Assembly (NCBI GenBank): GCA_000169075.1
Contig: AAVT01000001.1
Coordinates: 881,201 to 945,200, forward strand
Direction of reading: 5' to 3'
Length of the DNA: 64,000 nt
Source of the DNA: a marine gamma proteobacterium HTCC2143
GTDB lineage: Bacteria; Pseudomonadota; Gammaproteobacteria; Pseudomonadales; Dasaniaceae
A program made the translations under genes and the position numbers. The notes under the pieces are model-generated. The model saw only the letters and a list, made by a program, of their open reading frames with translations. It did no database searches and was not told where the DNA came from. Of this stretch, positions 1-10,442 are shown piece by piece; positions within the stretch are counted from its first letter, which is position 1; each line of letters opens with the position of its first letter.

Positions 1-1
1 G

Positions 2-1285
2 GTGGCGCAAGCTATGGTTCCGGCGCTTCAGCCTTATTCTGATGTGGCCTTGGTGGGTGTAGTTCAGGCGCAGGAACAGGCAGAAGCAAAGAAGGACAAA
101 AAGAAGACAAAGCGTACGCAGGCGATGAACAACAAGACTTATGAGAAGTTGCAGTTGGCTCAAGAAGCTGTCGAAGCGAAGAATATTCCTGAAGCTATAG
201 CCATCTTGGATGAGTTAAAAAACAATACCAGAAGGCCGCCTAATGATGCGGAACTGGCCAACATCCTAAATATGTTTGCATTTATCTATTACTCAAAAGA
301 AGATTACAAAAACGCGTTAGAGTCTTACAAACAGATCATTCCGTTACCGCTAGCACCCGAAGGTACAATTGTTCAGGCTCGTTACTCTGTTGCTCAGCTG
401 TATTTTGTTATGGAGAAATACCGGGAAGGTATCGACGCGCTTCTTGAGTGGTTCAAGGTAACAGCTGCGCCGACGGCCAGCGCCTATGTAATGCTGGCGC
501 AAGGTTATTATCAGATCAAAGAAAACGATAACGCTTTGAAGAATATTGAAGTCGCTATTGCGATGTATAAAGAAAACGATAAGGTACCGAAAGAGCAGTG
601 GTATGGGTTGCAGTATTTTCTTTACTACGACAAAAAAGAGATTAAGAAGACTGTCGAGATTCTTAGCGAGATGATTGTTCATTACCCTAAAAAGCAGTAT
701 TGGATGCAGTTGTCGGGTATGTACGCTGATCTAGGTAATGAGGGGAAACAGACAGGCGCTTTAGAAGCTGCCTACGTTCAAGGAATGCTGGAGAAAGAGA
801 AAGAGCTGATCAACATGGCTTCGCTGTATTTGATGAGTGACGTTCCTTATAAAGCTGCCAAGGTGTTAGATAAAGGTATAGACGCAGAGTTTATCGATGC
901 TACGTCCAAGAATCTCGATCTTTTGGGTATGTCCTGGCGTCAGGCTCAGGAAATAAAAAAGGCGATACCAGAGATGGCTAAGGCTGCCGCCAAATCGGAT
1001 GCCGGTGACTTGTGGGCTAGGCTGTGCAACGTTTATCTGGACAACGACCAGTTTAAGAAAGCAGTCGACGCATGCGACAGGGGTTTGAAGAAAGGCGGGG
1101 TTAAGCGCGAAGATCAAGCTCATTTGGTTAAAGGTATGGCTCACTATGAACTGAAGCAATACAAGTCTGCCCGCAGTGAATTTATTAAGGCAGGTAAAGA
1201 CAAGCGAACTGCCAAGATGGCTAAGCAGTGGAGCACGTTTATGGCGAAAGAGCTCGAACGTCAAAAAAGCTTGGAAAGTACTTAG
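2..1285 (+). CDS. TPR-repeat protein, 5' end outside window
   Basis: The frame is open from the first bases, so the gene is probably cut by the window edge; the GTG at position 2 is not a convincing start. The first ~25 residues end in a VQAQEQ stretch that looks like the tail of a signal peptide, followed by a Lys-rich segment. The rest (about residues 45-420) is helical and repeats TPR-like units, e.g. A-x-L-N-x-x-A around YYSKEDYKNALESYKQ and YYQIKENDNALKNIEV. TPR proteins of this kind often lie downstream of exbB-exbD-tonB in gammaproteobacteria, but that neighbourhood is outside the window. Likely a periplasmic protein-interaction scaffold; the exact role is unknown. A strong terminator follows 15 bases after the stop. 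Confidence 0.75.
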   Translation: MAQAMVPALQPYSDVALVGVVQAQEQAEAKKDKKKTKRTQAMNNKTYEKLQLAQEAVEAKNIPEAIAILDELKNNTRRPPNDAELANILNMFAFIYYSKEDYKNALESYKQIIPLPLAPEGTIVQARYSVAQLYFVMEKYREGIDALLEWFKVTAAPTASAYVMLAQGYYQIKENDNALKNIEVAIAMYKENDKVPKEQWYGLQYFLYYDKKEIKKTVEILSEMIVHYPKKQYWMQLSGMYADLGNEGKQTGALEAAYVQGMLEKEKELINMASLYLMSDVPYKAAKVLDKGIDAEFIDATSKNLDLLGMSWRQAQEIKKAIPEMAKAAAKSDAGDLWARLCNVYLDNDQFKKAVDACDRGLKKGGVKREDQAHLVKGMAHYELKQYKSARSEFIKAGKDKRTAKMAKQWSTFMAKELERQKSLEST

Positions 1286-1300
1286 GTCGCTAAATCAACT

Positions 1301-1334
1301 AAAAAAGGCGCTTCTTATGAAGCGCCTTTTTTTT
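1301..1334. terminator. bidirectional intrinsic terminator
   Basis: An 8-bp perfect stem GGCGCTTC / GAAGCGCC (1307-1314 and 1319-1326) with a 4-base loop is preceded by six A and followed by eight T. It lies between the convergent TPR gene and ilvD and has a T-run in both readings, so it can end both transcripts. Confidence 0.9.
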
Positions 1335-1379
1335 AACTGTTAGTTTTAACTTATGTCTGCTGTTATTTCAGCCGAGCTC

Positions 1380-3224
1380 TCAATCGAGCTTGCTAACATC
1401 CCGGACAGCCCCCTTATCAGCACTTGTAGCCATTTTAGCATAAGCACGCAGTGCAGGAGAGACCTTCCTCGGACGTACCTTAACTGGCGCCCACGCCTCG
1501 TTACCTTTGGCATCCATTGTTGCTCTTCTTTTTTCTAGCTCACCCTCGGGCAGCACCACATCGATAGAACGTTTGGGAATGTCTATCCTGATGATATCGC
1601 CTTCCTGTACCAACGCTATTGCTCCTCCTGCAGCTGCTTCAGGCGACGCATGCCCTATCGATAACCCTGATGTACCGCCAGAAAAGCGCCCGTCAGTTAA
1701 CAGTGCGCAGGCCTTGCCAAGCCCTTTTGATTTCAGATAGCTGGTTGGATATAACATCTCCTGCATGCCTGGACCACCCTGCGGACCTTCATAGCGAATA
1801 ATGACAACGTCGCCTTCTTGTACTCGATCCTCAAGAATATCTGCTACGGCGTCCTCCTGACTTTCACAGATATGTGCCTTACCTTCAAACACAAAGATAC
1901 TTTCGTCGACACCGGACGTTTTTACTACGCAGCCGTCCACTGCGATATTACCGAACAGAACGGCGAGACCGCCCTCCAGTGAATAGGCATTCTCTAATGA
2001 TCGAATACATCCCGCCTTACGATCGCTGTCAACAGTTGCCCAGCGAGTGTCTTGACTGAACGCGGTCTGCGTTGGAATACCCGCAGGTCCGGCTTTAAAA
2101 AACTGCTGAACAGATTCATCTTGAGATTGTTTTATATCCCATTTTGCCAGTGCCTGCGTCATCGTTGCACTATGTACTGTCGGGCTTTCGCCATGTATTA
2201 AGCCGGCTCGATCCAGCTCTCCTAGAATACCCATGACTCCGCCAGCGCGGTGCACGTCTTCCATATGATATTCTGGTGTGTTGGGTGCAACTTTACACAA
2301 TTGTGGAACGCCGCGAGAAAGTCGGTCAATGTCAGCGAGGGTAAAATCAATTTCGCCTTCTTGTGCGGCTGCCAGCAAATGCAGGATTGTGTTCGTAGAG
2401 CCTCCCATTGCTATATCAAGCGTCATTGCATTTTCAAAGGCGTCAAAATTTGCAATTGAGCGAGGTAGTAGTGAGTAGTCGTCTTCTTCATAATGGCGTC
2501 GGGTTATGTCTACAATGGTTCTTCCTGCTTGTAGGAATAGCATTTCCCTATCAGCATGAGTCGCGAGCATTGACCCATTGCCGGGAAGTGAAAGGCCTAA
2601 CGCTTCGGTGAGGCAATTCATAGAATTTGCAGTAAACATGCCCGAGCAGGAGCCGCAGGTTGGGCAGGCAGAACGTTCGATTTCAGCGACTTCTTCGTCA
2701 GTCTTACTGTCATCGGCCGCAATAACCATTGCATCGATAAGATCCAGTTTATTGTCGGAAAGCTTGGTTTTCCCCGCTTCCATCGGCCCGCCGGAGACAA
2801 AGATAACTGGGATATTGAGCCGCATAGCGGCATTGAGCATCCCCGGTGTTATTTTATCGCAATTCGATATACAGACGATCGCGTCAGCGCAGTGTGCATT
2901 GACCATATATTCAACTGAGTCGGCTATTAGATCGCGGGATGGCAGACTATAAAGCATCCCGTCATGGCCCATAGCGATGCCATCGTCAACGGCTATCGTG
3001 TTAAATTCTTTAGCCACCCCTCCGGCTCTTTCGATTTCTCTTGCCACCAACTGTCCCAGATCTTTTAGATGGACATGCCCGGGCACGAATTGAGTAAAGG
3101 AATTGGAAATAGCGATGATCGGTTTTTGAAAGTCATCGTCTTTCATCCCCGTTGCCCGCCATAGTGCTCGCGCTCCAGCCATATTGCGCCCAGCCGTGGA
3201 CGTTTTGGATCGATATTGTGGCAT
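1380..3224 (-). CDS. ilvD: dihydroxy-acid dehydratase
   Basis: Dehydrates 2,3-dihydroxy-3-methylbutanoate (or -pentanoate) to the 2-keto acid in valine and isoleucine synthesis. The 614 residues are the usual IlvD length. Visible family marks are the N-terminal RALWRATGM, the NCDKITPG segment (Cys near 122) and CPTCGSCSG (near 187-195), which carry iron-sulfur ligands, plus GRFSGGTSG near the C-terminus. It is transcribed alone on the minus strand: hemW upstream ends 133 bases away and the shared terminator lies downstream. No leader peptide or attenuator was recognised. Identification is secure. Confidence 0.97.
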   Translation of the reverse strand: MPQYRSKTSTAGRNMAGARALWRATGMKDDDFQKPIIAISNSFTQFVPGHVHLKDLGQLVAREIERAGGVAKEFNTIAVDDGIAMGHDGMLYSLPSRDLIADSVEYMVNAHCADAIVCISNCDKITPGMLNAAMRLNIPVIFVSGGPMEAGKTKLSDNKLDLIDAMVIAADDSKTDEEVAEIERSACPTCGSCSGMFTANSMNCLTEALGLSLPGNGSMLATHADREMLFLQAGRTIVDITRRHYEEDDYSLLPRSIANFDAFENAMTLDIAMGGSTNTILHLLAAAQEGEIDFTLADIDRLSRGVPQLCKVAPNTPEYHMEDVHRAGGVMGILGELDRAGLIHGESPTVHSATMTQALAKWDIKQSQDESVQQFFKAGPAGIPTQTAFSQDTRWATVDSDRKAGCIRSLENAYSLEGGLAVLFGNIAVDGCVVKTSGVDESIFVFEGKAHICESQEDAVADILEDRVQEGDVVIIRYEGPQGGPGMQEMLYPTSYLKSKGLGKACALLTDGRFSGGTSGLSIGHASPEAAAGGAIALVQEGDIIRIDIPKRSIDVVLPEGELEKRRATMDAKGNEAWAPVKVRPRKVSPALRAYAKMATSADKGAVRDVSKLD

Positions 3225-3357
3225 TGATTATACCTCGTACAGCAACAATGAAAGTGGTGAAGGATACCACAGAGAGACTATTCCGGCTCGTTAAAGCAAT
3301 GGTTGGTCGATTAATTTAAGTGAACTTTCCGCACTTTTTCAGTGACCGCGTTTTTAT

Positions 3358-4509
3358 CTAAAACTCTTCCAGAATCGTATTGAGAAATCGCTTTCCGGCC
3401 GCTGTGGCACGCAGATTGCCACTCTGATGCTTCAGCAGTTTTCTCTGGATGAGCTGGTCGAGCTTCGGCTGCATACTCTCCCAAGCCAATCCCGTACGAG
3501 CGGTAAAAAGGTCCGTTTCAAATCCATCATTAAGTCTTAATCCGTTCATTAAGAACTCGAGTGGCAGCTCTGCTGCTATTAGCTGTCGGTCGCCCGCGAT
3601 GAGGCCAGTGTCAGAAGACAGGTAGTCCTTCGGCGATCGGGTTTTCCACCGCCTAACTATTTGTTGGCTGCAGATGTCAGTGATTTTGCCATGCGCGCCT
3701 GCACCAATACCGATGTAGTCGCCGAATAACCAATAGTTGGTATTGTGCTTTGAAAACTGATTGTCGCGACTATAGGCAGATATCTCATACTGGCTGAATG
3801 CTGCGTTACCTAGCATCTCGTCGCCCGCGTCCTGAATGTCGGCCAGCTGATCGTCACTGGGTAGGGTGGGAGGTGAGTTGTAAAATACGGTGTTGGGCTC
3901 AATGGTCAGCTGATACCACGAAATATGTGTTGGCTCTAGGTCAATCGCCTGTTGGATGTCGGCAAGACCTTCAGGCTGGGTTTGGTCCGGTAGTCCATGC
4001 ATCAAATCAATATTGAAATTGCTAATGCCCGCTCGTCTTGCGGCGTCGGCAGCTGCGATTGCCTCCGTATTGCTGTGAATGCGCCCTAAGGATGAAAGAT
4101 GAACCGGATTGAAGCTCTGCACGCCGATCGATAATCTATTTACACCGGCGGCACTATATCCGGAAAATTTGTGTTGTTCTGCCGAGCCGGGGTTTGCCTC
4201 GAGTGTAATTTCGATGTCCCTACAAAATGAAATCCGTCGCTCTACTTCGGTCAGTATTCTCGCAATTCCCGCAGCCGAAAATAGACTGGGAGTACCCCCG
4301 CCGAAAAAAATCGAATGAAGGCTGCGGCCCTGTACATTGGCTAGTTCTTGAGTAAGATCCTCGATTAAGACGTCGATGTAGAGCGACTCGGGAATTACGC
4401 TTGTGGTGTGAGAATTAAAATCACAATACGGGCATTTCCGTACGCACCAAGGAATGTGAATATATAAACTCAGTGGAGGCAATTTGGAGATGTTAGGCGT
4501 TATGCTCAC
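3358..4509 (-). CDS. hemW: HemW-type radical SAM protein (heme chaperone)
   Basis: Radical SAM protein of the HemN/HemW family. The motif CVRKCPYCDF near the N-terminus is the CxxxCxxC cluster site; as in HemW the residue after the third Cys+1 is Phe, not the extra Cys of HemN coproporphyrinogen dehydrogenase. FGGGTPSL follows about 55 residues later. HemW binds heme and is thought to deliver it to haemoproteins. The open frame extends upstream to 4641 inside ubiD, but the GTG at 4509 gives 383 residues (family about 380), lies 13 bases after the ubiD stop and has an AAGG sequence ahead of it. Probably cotranscribed with ubiD. Confidence 0.88.
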   Translation of the reverse strand: MSITPNISKLPPLSLYIHIPWCVRKCPYCDFNSHTTSVIPESLYIDVLIEDLTQELANVQGRSLHSIFFGGGTPSLFSAAGIARILTEVERRISFCRDIEITLEANPGSAEQHKFSGYSAAGVNRLSIGVQSFNPVHLSSLGRIHSNTEAIAAADAARRAGISNFNIDLMHGLPDQTQPEGLADIQQAIDLEPTHISWYQLTIEPNTVFYNSPPTLPSDDQLADIQDAGDEMLGNAAFSQYEISAYSRDNQFSKHNTNYWLFGDYIGIGAGAHGKITDICSQQIVRRWKTRSPKDYLSSDTGLIAGDRQLIAAELPLEFLMNGLRLNDGFETDLFTARTGLAWESMQPKLDQLIQRKLLKHQSGNLRATAAGKRFLNTILEEF

Positions 4510-4522
4510 GGTTACAAGGGCC

Positions 4523-5989
4523 TTAATCGAGCCCGAGGGTATTCCATAACTGGTCAACACGTTGCCGCGTTGACTCATCCATTGCAATCGGCTTACCCCA
4601 TTCCCTGGTGGTCTCGCCATCAACCTTATTGGTGGCATCAAATCCTATCTTTGAGCCGAGGCCTGACACCGGTGAGGCAAAATCAAGGTAATCGATCGGG
4701 GAGTTATCGATAAATACACAGTCCCTGCGCGGGTCCATCCGGGTTGTCATCGCCCAAATAACGTCTTTCCAGTCGCGAGCATCAATATCGTCATCGGTGA
4801 CGATTATAAACTTGGTATACATAAACTGGCGCAGAAACGACCAGACTCCCATCATTACTCGCTTGGCGTGACCAGCGTATTGTTTTTTCATGGTGACAAC
4901 AGCTATACGGTATGAACATCCCTCCGGTGGTAAATAAAAATCACTGATTTCGGGAAATTGCTTTTGTAGTATGGGTACAAACACTTCATTGAGTGCAAGC
5001 CCAAGGATCGCTGGCTCGTCGGGTGGCCTTCCAGTATAAGTACTGTGATAAATTGGATCATCGCGATGAGTGATATGAGTCACAGTCATCACCGGAAATT
5101 GGTCGACCTCATTGTAATAGCCTGTATGGTCGCCAAACGGGCCTTCATCAGCCATCTCGCCAGCTGCAAGGAAGCCTTCTAATATATATTCAGCGCTGGC
5201 GGGAACCTTTAGATCGTTACTGACTGATTTAGCCAGCTCTGTCCTATTACCCCGTAATAATCCGGCAAATGCAAACTCACTTAGGCTGTCTGGAACCGGG
5301 GTTACCGCACCTAAAATTGTTGCCGGGTCAGCGCCTAGCGCAACTGATACAGGGTAGGGCTTACCGGGATGTTGCTGCTGAAATTCCTGAAAGTCCAGAG
5401 CTCCGCCACGATGCGAGAGCCAACGCATAATCAGTTTGTTCTTACCGATTAACTGCATGCGGTAAATGCCCAAATTTTGGCGCTCTTTGTGTGGCCCTCG
5501 AGTGACAACCAGTGGCCAGGTAATTAGTGGACCTGCGTCATCTGGCCAGCAGGTTTGAATGGGTAATTGGTAAAGGTCGACATCGTCCCCTTGGATAATA
5601 TTTTTCTGGCAGGGAGCCTTTTTAACAACCTTAGGGGCCATATTGAGGACTTGCTTTAAAATAGGGGCTTTGTCCCAAGCGTCCTTCAGTCCCCTAGGTG
5701 GGTCAGGCTGGCGTAAGTAAGCTAGTAATTCACCGACTTCGCGCAGCTTTCCGATACTATCTTGCCCCATGCCTAAGGCGACACGGTGTTCGGTACCAAA
5801 TAAATTAGTTAATACAGGCGTTGAGAAGCCGATTGGGTTTTCGAACAGTATGGCGGGTCCGCCTTTGCGTAATACGCGATCACAGATTTCAGTCATTTCC
5901 AGCTTCGGATTGACCGCCTCTGTGATACGAATCAATTCGCCCTTCTTTTCCAGAAAATCAATAAAATCGCGTAGGTCTTTGTAATGCAT
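4523..5989 (-). CDS. ubiD: UbiD-family 4-hydroxy-3-polyprenylbenzoate decarboxylase
   Basis: Prenylated-FMN-dependent decarboxylase of ubiquinone synthesis, removing the carboxyl group of 3-octaprenyl-4-hydroxybenzoate. 488 residues, close to the E. coli enzyme. The start [19 protein letters not shown] and the conserved [10 protein letters not shown] and [10 protein letters not shown] segments are typical of UbiD. It follows rho on the minus strand with 47 bases between them, containing a perfect hairpin, and precedes hemW by 13 bases. UbiX, the flavin prenyltransferase it needs, is not in the window. Confidence 0.95.
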   Translation of the reverse strand: MHYKDLRDFIDFLEKKGELIRITEAVNPKLEMTEICDRVLRKGGPAILFENPIGFSTPVLTNLFGTEHRVALGMGQDSIGKLREVGELLAYLRQPDPPRGLKDAWDKAPILKQVLNMAPKVVKKAPCQKNIIQGDDVDLYQLPIQTCWPDDAGPLITWPLVVTRGPHKERQNLGIYRMQLIGKNKLIMRWLSHRGGALDFQEFQQQHPGKPYPVSVALGADPATILGAVTPVPDSLSEFAFAGLLRGNRTELAKSVSNDLKVPASAEYILEGFLAAGEMADEGPFGDHTGYYNEVDQFPVMTVTHITHRDDPIYHSTYTGRPPDEPAILGLALNEVFVPILQKQFPEISDFYLPPEGCSYRIAVVTMKKQYAGHAKRVMMGVWSFLRQFMYTKFIIVTDDDIDARDWKDVIWAMTTRMDPRRDCVFIDNSPIDYLDFASPVSGLGSKIGFDATNKVDGETTREWGKPIAMDESTRQRVDQLWNTLGLD

Positions 5990-6005
5990 GAGAGCGTTGC
6001 AGCTA

Positions 6006-6034
6006 ATGTCAGGCTTAGCGGCCTGACATCTTTT
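6006..6034. terminator. hairpin between rho and ubiD
   Basis: A 9-bp perfect stem ATGTCAGGC / GCCTGACAT (6006-6014, 6021-6029) has a 6-base loop. It lies between the rho stop and the ubiD start. The T-run (CTTTT) is on the plus-strand side only, so in the direction of rho-ubiD transcription it has no U-tract. It may be an attenuator, a processing site or a weak terminator. Confidence 0.45.
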
Positions 6035-6036
6035 GC

Positions 6037-7296
6037 TTATTTCCTTTTCATCGACATAAAGAACTCGTCATTAGTTTTGGTGTCTTTCAGCTTGTCGAGT
6101 AAGAATTCTATTGCTGCTGAATCTTCCATGCTGTGCAGCAGTTTGCGGAGTATCCACATACGCTGCAATTCATCTTCGCTGGTTAATAGCTCTTCGCGGC
6201 GGGTACCGGATCGACGAATATTAATGGCTGGATAAACACGTCTTTCAGCAATCTTACGGTCAAGGTGCAGTTCCATGTTACCGGTTCCCTTGAATTCTTC
6301 GTAGATAACTTCATCCATTTTGGAGCCGGTGTCGATCAAGGCTGTCGCAATAATGGATAGGCTGCCGCCTTCCTCTATATTTCGCGCAGCACCGAAAAAG
6401 CGTTTTGGTCTTTCAAGCGCGTGAGCATCGACACCACCCGTTAACACTTTTCCGGAGGAAGGAACAATCGTGTTGTAGGCTCGAGCAAGACGAGTAATTG
6501 AATCTAATAAGATAACCACATCTTTCTTGTGCTCGACTAGGCGTTTGGCCTTCTCAATAACCATTTCAGCGACTTGTACGTGGCGCGTCGGAGGCTCATC
6601 AAAGGTTGACGCGACAACTTCCGCTCTAACTGAGCGCTGCATATCGGTAACTTCTTCCGGGCGCTCATCGATGAGCAATACAATTACGTAACACTCAGGG
6701 TTATTGCGCACAATACTTTGCGCAATGCTTTGTAGCATTAACGTTTTACCCGCTTTCGGTGGCGCAACAATTAAACCCCTAACCCCTTTTCCGATCGGCG
6801 CTGCCAAATCGATAATGCGTCCAGTCAAGTCTTCCGTTGAGCCGTTACCTGCTTCGAGAACACAGCGCTCATCTGGGAACAATGGCGTCAGATTCTCGAA
6901 CAATACTTTGTTACGGGACTGTTCTGGCTGGGTGTAGTTGACTTCACTGACTTTGAGCAGTGCAAAGTAACGTTCGCCGTCTTTCGGTGGGCGAATTTTT
7001 CCAGAAATGGTGTCTCCGGTACGTAAATTGAATCGCCGTATTTGACTGGGAGAAACGTAAATGTCATCTGGCCCCGCGAGATATGAGCAGTCAGCGCTTC
7101 GCAAAAAGCCAAATCCGTCTTGCAGAATCTCCAGGACCCCGTCGCCAGAGATGTCTTCGCCACTTTTGGCATGACGCTTCAGAATCGAAAAGATAATGTC
7201 CTGTTTTCGTTGCCGGGCGATGTTATCAATGCCAATTTCTTTGGCAATATCGAGTAATTCTTGTGTTGGTTTTGTTTTTAGGTCGGTTAGATTCAT
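6037..7296 (-). CDS. rho: transcription termination factor Rho
   Basis: Hexameric RNA helicase that ends transcription. The 419 residues match the family exactly. Domains: N-terminal helical part starting [15 protein letters not shown], an RNA-binding cold-shock fold (about 50-125, DGFGFLRS), Walker A APPKAGKT (about 175-185), Walker [11 protein letters not shown] and the R-loop/Q-loop region [13 protein letters not shown]. The gene lies downstream of trxA (225 bases apart), the common arrangement in gammaproteobacteria. The long upstream gap leaves room for an autoregulated leader, as known for rho genes, but no specific leader signal was identified. Confidence 0.97.
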   Translation of the reverse strand: MNLTDLKTKPTQELLDIAKEIGIDNIARQRKQDIIFSILKRHAKSGEDISGDGVLEILQDGFGFLRSADCSYLAGPDDIYVSPSQIRRFNLRTGDTISGKIRPPKDGERYFALLKVSEVNYTQPEQSRNKVLFENLTPLFPDERCVLEAGNGSTEDLTGRIIDLAAPIGKGVRGLIVAPPKAGKTLMLQSIAQSIVRNNPECYVIVLLIDERPEEVTDMQRSVRAEVVASTFDEPPTRHVQVAEMVIEKAKRLVEHKKDVVILLDSITRLARAYNTIVPSSGKVLTGGVDAHALERPKRFFGAARNIEEGGSLSIIATALIDTGSKMDEVIYEEFKGTGNMELHLDRKIAERRVYPAINIRRSGTRREELLTSEDELQRMWILRKLLHSMEDSAAIEFLLDKLKDTKTNDEFFMSMKRK

Positions 7297-7469
7297 AGGA
7301 TTTTAGGACTGATTTATGAGTAGTGAAAACTAGATAGTGGAGGACGCGAGCGCGCCTAAGTTTTCTGATGTTTGAATAAATAATTAAAGGAAAACGGTTT
7401 GGATTGACTCTTTTGATACTGCAGCATTATGCAGACGTATAGAATCTAACATTGAAACGGGGTGTGCGT

Positions 7470-7507
7470 CCAGCCCTAATCATTACTTTTTTCACGCTCA
7501 GGGCTGG
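7470..7507. repeat. inverted repeat in the trxA-rho gap
   Basis: CCAGCCCT (7470-7477) and AGGGCTGG (7500-7507) form a perfect 8-bp inverted repeat with a 22-base spacer containing a T-run. It starts 15 bases downstream of the trxA stop, so it may shape the trxA 3' end or the rho leader. Function is inferred from position only. Confidence 0.35.
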
Positions 7508-7521
7508 AGATAGGCCAGTGT

Positions 7522-7848
7522 TTACAGGGCGCTGGTGATAAACTCGGTCAGCTGTGTTTTAGATAGTGCGCCAACCTTGGTTGCTTCAGCATTACCATTC
7601 TTGAATATCATCAGCGTCGGGATGCCCCGAATACCGAACTTCGGCGCTGTCTCGGTATTCGCATCAACGTCCACCTTGCAGACTTTTAGCTTACCTTCAT
7701 ATTCGTTAGCAATTTCTGCGATAACTGGAGCAATCATTTTGCAGGGACCACACCATTCTGCCCAAAAATCGACTAGCACTGGCACATCGGCACCCAGTAC
7801 ATCGGATTCAAAACTTGCGTCTGTTACGTGAACGATATTGTCGCTCAT
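7522..7848 (-). CDS. trxA: thioredoxin
   Basis: Cytoplasmic dithiol-disulfide oxidoreductase. The 108 residues contain the catalytic WCGPC at positions 32-36, the buried Asp27 (VDFWAEW) and the cis-Pro segment GIPTLMIF. The frame is open to 7953, but the ATG at 7848 gives the standard TrxA length and is preceded by GGAG seven bases upstream, so it is chosen. The gene precedes rho on the same strand. Confidence 0.97.
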   Translation of the reverse strand: MSDNIVHVTDASFESDVLGADVPVLVDFWAEWCGPCKMIAPVIAEIANEYEGKLKVCKVDVDANTETAPKFGIRGIPTLMIFKNGNAEATKVGALSKTQLTEFITSAL

Positions 7849-8218
7849 GGTTATTTCTCCAAATAGTATTGGGTAGTCCCCAATGAAGTTATACGGTCTT
7901 ATACAAGCCTGAGACTTCCGCGACACTGCTGGAACAGCGTCGGAGTTGACCAATTCAGTTCTAAATTGGTCGTATCAACAGCATTCAGCGGACACTATAA
8001 CACCGCTATCGCTCTGGACAAAGTTTGGTCTAAACGTTGGCCAATAATTCCGGCGGCACCGGGAAAAACATGGTGTTGGTCAGCACCATGCGCTCATGGG
8101 CAAAGGTTTTTAACAATAAATAGGCGTTTAGATACCTTGTCGCCTGTCTTTTAACGATGATCTTTCCTTCAATATGCCCTACACTTGGCGGCTTCTTTGA
8201 GCTTTGTGAGTCTTTTGT
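7849..8218. other. intergenic region between divergent trxA and VTT gene
   Basis: 370 bases with no convincing gene. They must hold the promoters of trxA (minus) and the VTT-domain gene (plus). A perfect 8-bp inverted repeat GACCAATT/AATTGGTC lies at 7948-7971, and an imperfect palindrome CGAC..GTCG lies just before it at 7921-7942; either could be an operator. A further repeat CATGGTG/CACCATG lies near 8070-8092. Confidence 0.5.
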
Positions 8219-8899
8219 ATGGCGCGTATTATTATCTTTATTTTCCTGGGGTTGGCCGCAGCCGCTTTCATCTTTTTTGATGTAGGACAGTACCTCTCGC
8301 TTGATTTTTTTAAGGCTCAAAAACAAACAATAGAGGGTTATCAGGAGCAGCAGCCGCTGGCAGTTGCCGCTGCTTATTTTGTAACTTATGTCATTGTTAC
8401 TGCGTTTTCACTGCCCGGTGCTGTAGTAATGACATTGATTGGCGGCGCATTATTCGGCCTAGGTTGGGGACTGCTGTTGGTTTCCTTTGCGTCGTCAATA
8501 GGGGCAACGCTGGCATTCTTAATTGCGCGTATTGTATTGCGTGACTGGGTACAACGTCGTATGGGGCATCATTTAAGCGCTATAAATGAGGGCGTGGAAA
8601 AGGATGGCGCGCTGTATTTATTTACCTTGAGATTAGTGCCGGTATTTCCATTTTTTGTCGTCAATCTAGCAATGGCGTTAACACCCATAAGAATATTGCC
8701 GTTCTACTGGGTTAGTCAATTAGGCATGTTGGCGGGCACCGTAGTTTATGTCAACGCGGGAACACAGCTTGCGCAAATAGACAGTCTGGCAGGTATTTTA
8801 TCTCCGGCGCTGATCGGGTCGTTTGTACTGTTGGGATTCTTCCCGTGGATTGCTAAAACAATTGTTGCCACGATACAGCGTCGCAAAAACGCAGGATGA
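8219..8899 (+). CDS. VTT/DedA-like membrane protein (TVP38/TMEM64 family)
   Basis: 226-residue integral membrane protein. It has an N-terminal membrane segment (about 3-20), further hydrophobic segments near 45-110, 150-175 and 195-215, and the family-type glycine-rich loop GGALFGLGWGLLLV with the downstream RLVPVFPFFVVNLAMAL motif. Proteins with this fold (TVP38, TMEM64, DedA) are linked to lipid scrambling and membrane homeostasis; the substrate here is unknown. It stands alone, divergent from trxA and 135 bases ahead of dbpA. The ribosome binding site before the ATG is weak. Confidence 0.85.
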   Translation: MARIIIFIFLGLAAAAFIFFDVGQYLSLDFFKAQKQTIEGYQEQQPLAVAAAYFVTYVIVTAFSLPGAVVMTLIGGALFGLGWGLLLVSFASSIGATLAFLIARIVLRDWVQRRMGHHLSAINEGVEKDGALYLFTLRLVPVFPFFVVNLAMALTPIRILPFYWVSQLGMLAGTVVYVNAGTQLAQIDSLAGILSPALIGSFVLLGFFPWIAKTIVATIQRRKNAG

Positions 8900-9034
8900 T
8901 TTGAAATCAGTATACTTTGACAGTGATCCTACTCGGATTGTGTCCTATTGGTCGCTGTCTTCTAGTGGTAGACATATCTAATACAAGTCTCGGGCTGTTA
9001 TACTGAGCTCCTACTTCTTAGCTTTGAGTTTAAC

Positions 9035-10414
9035 GTGTCTGATAATTTTGCCTCCCTTGACCTACCACCCGGGCAGCTTGCCAATCTACAGCAGCTCGGT
9101 TATGAGAAAATGACGCCGATCCAGCAGCAGAGCTTGCCTCTAGTCTTAGCGGGCAGTGATATTATAGCCAAGGCTAAAACTGGGAGTGGTAAAACTGCGG
9201 CATTTGGCATCGGTCTGTTAACAAAAATAAACCCGCGTGATTTCGGCACCCAGACGATGGTGATTTGTCCCACCAGAGAATTGAGCACACAGGTCGCTAC
9301 AGAAATCAGGCGATTAGCCCGGTATCAACAAAATATTAAAGTTGTTGTGTTGTGTGGCGGGCAGTCGATTGGTCCGCAGATCGGTTCCTTAGAGCACGGC
9401 GCGCATATTGTTGTAGGTACACCCGGGCGGATAAAAGATCATCTACGTAAAAAAACGCTGTCATTGTCGCGTCTAGGAATCTTGGTTCTGGATGAGGCAG
9501 ATCGCATGTTAGATATGGGATTCTATAGTGATATTGAAACCATCATCCATGAGATGCCAGACGATCGCCAGACGCTACTTTTTTCAGCAACCTATCCCGA
9601 CAAAATAAAGACACTGAGTTCCAGCTTTCAACGAAGCCCCGTTGAAATAAGTGTCGAGTCTGTTCGTGGTAATGAAAAGATCCATCAACAGCTGTTTATC
9701 TGTGATAAGAGAGAACGACTAGCGGGGTTGCAGCGGCTATTAATGAATTATCCGATTGAATCAGCCGTCATCTTTTGTAATACGATAAAATTGGTTAAAG
9801 AAGTCTGTGATTACCTGGTTGATATAGGTATCAGTGCAAAAGCGATTCATGGCGATTTAGAACAGCGGGATCGTGATCAAGTATTGATACAATTTGCTAA
9901 TCACAGCTGCTCTTTGTTGGTAGCTACGGATGTCGCGGCGAGAGGTTTGGATATAGAGGACTTGCCTGCTGTTATAAATTTTGAGTTACCAAGAGAGGCG
10001 GATGTTTATATCCACCGAATAGGGCGTACTGGCCGCGCCGGAAAAGAAGGATTAGCATTTTCACTGTTTACAGATTCTGAGAAATATCGATTTGATGCGA
10101 TATCGACACTACAGGAAAATAAGCTTAACTTTGAATCAATAGGAGTGCTAAAGGACATTGATCGCCAGTTAGCAGCGCCCCCTATGGTGACCCTATGTAT
10201 TTCAGGAGGTAGAAAAGATAAGTTTCGCCCTGGCGATATTGTTGGCGCGTTAACTGGAGAGGCTGGTATGGACGGCAGTGTTATAGGAAAAATATCAGTG
10301 CTTGATTTTGTTTCCTATGTTGCTATCGAAAGACATGCTGCTAACGACGCGCTTCGAGGGCTGGAGCAGGGAAAGATAAAAGGTCGAAAGGTTAAGATCA
10401 GGAAGCTTCGCTAA
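9035..10414 (+). CDS. dbpA: ATP-dependent RNA helicase DbpA
   Basis: DEAD-box helicase acting in 50S ribosomal subunit assembly. Starts at GTG. 459 residues, family length. Motifs in order: Q-motif (MTPIQQQSLP), Walker A AKTGSGKT, PTREL, TPGR, DEAD (LVLDEADRMLDMG), SAT, and HRIGRTGRAG. The last ~75 residues (from about VTLCISGGRKDKFRPGDIVGAL) form the DbpA-specific RNA-binding domain that recognises 23S rRNA hairpin 92 in E. coli, which separates it from RhlE, RhlB and SrmB. Confidence 0.95.
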   Translation: MSDNFASLDLPPGQLANLQQLGYEKMTPIQQQSLPLVLAGSDIIAKAKTGSGKTAAFGIGLLTKINPRDFGTQTMVICPTRELSTQVATEIRRLARYQQNIKVVVLCGGQSIGPQIGSLEHGAHIVVGTPGRIKDHLRKKTLSLSRLGILVLDEADRMLDMGFYSDIETIIHEMPDDRQTLLFSATYPDKIKTLSSSFQRSPVEISVESVRGNEKIHQQLFICDKRERLAGLQRLLMNYPIESAVIFCNTIKLVKEVCDYLVDIGISAKAIHGDLEQRDRDQVLIQFANHSCSLLVATDVAARGLDIEDLPAVINFELPREADVYIHRIGRTGRAGKEGLAFSLFTDSEKYRFDAISTLQENKLNFESIGVLKDIDRQLAAPPMVTLCISGGRKDKFRPGDIVGALTGEAGMDGSVIGKISVLDFVSYVAIERHAANDALRGLEQGKIKGRKVKIRKLR

Positions 10415-10442
10415 TACCGCCTTTCCATAGCAGTTATTCTTG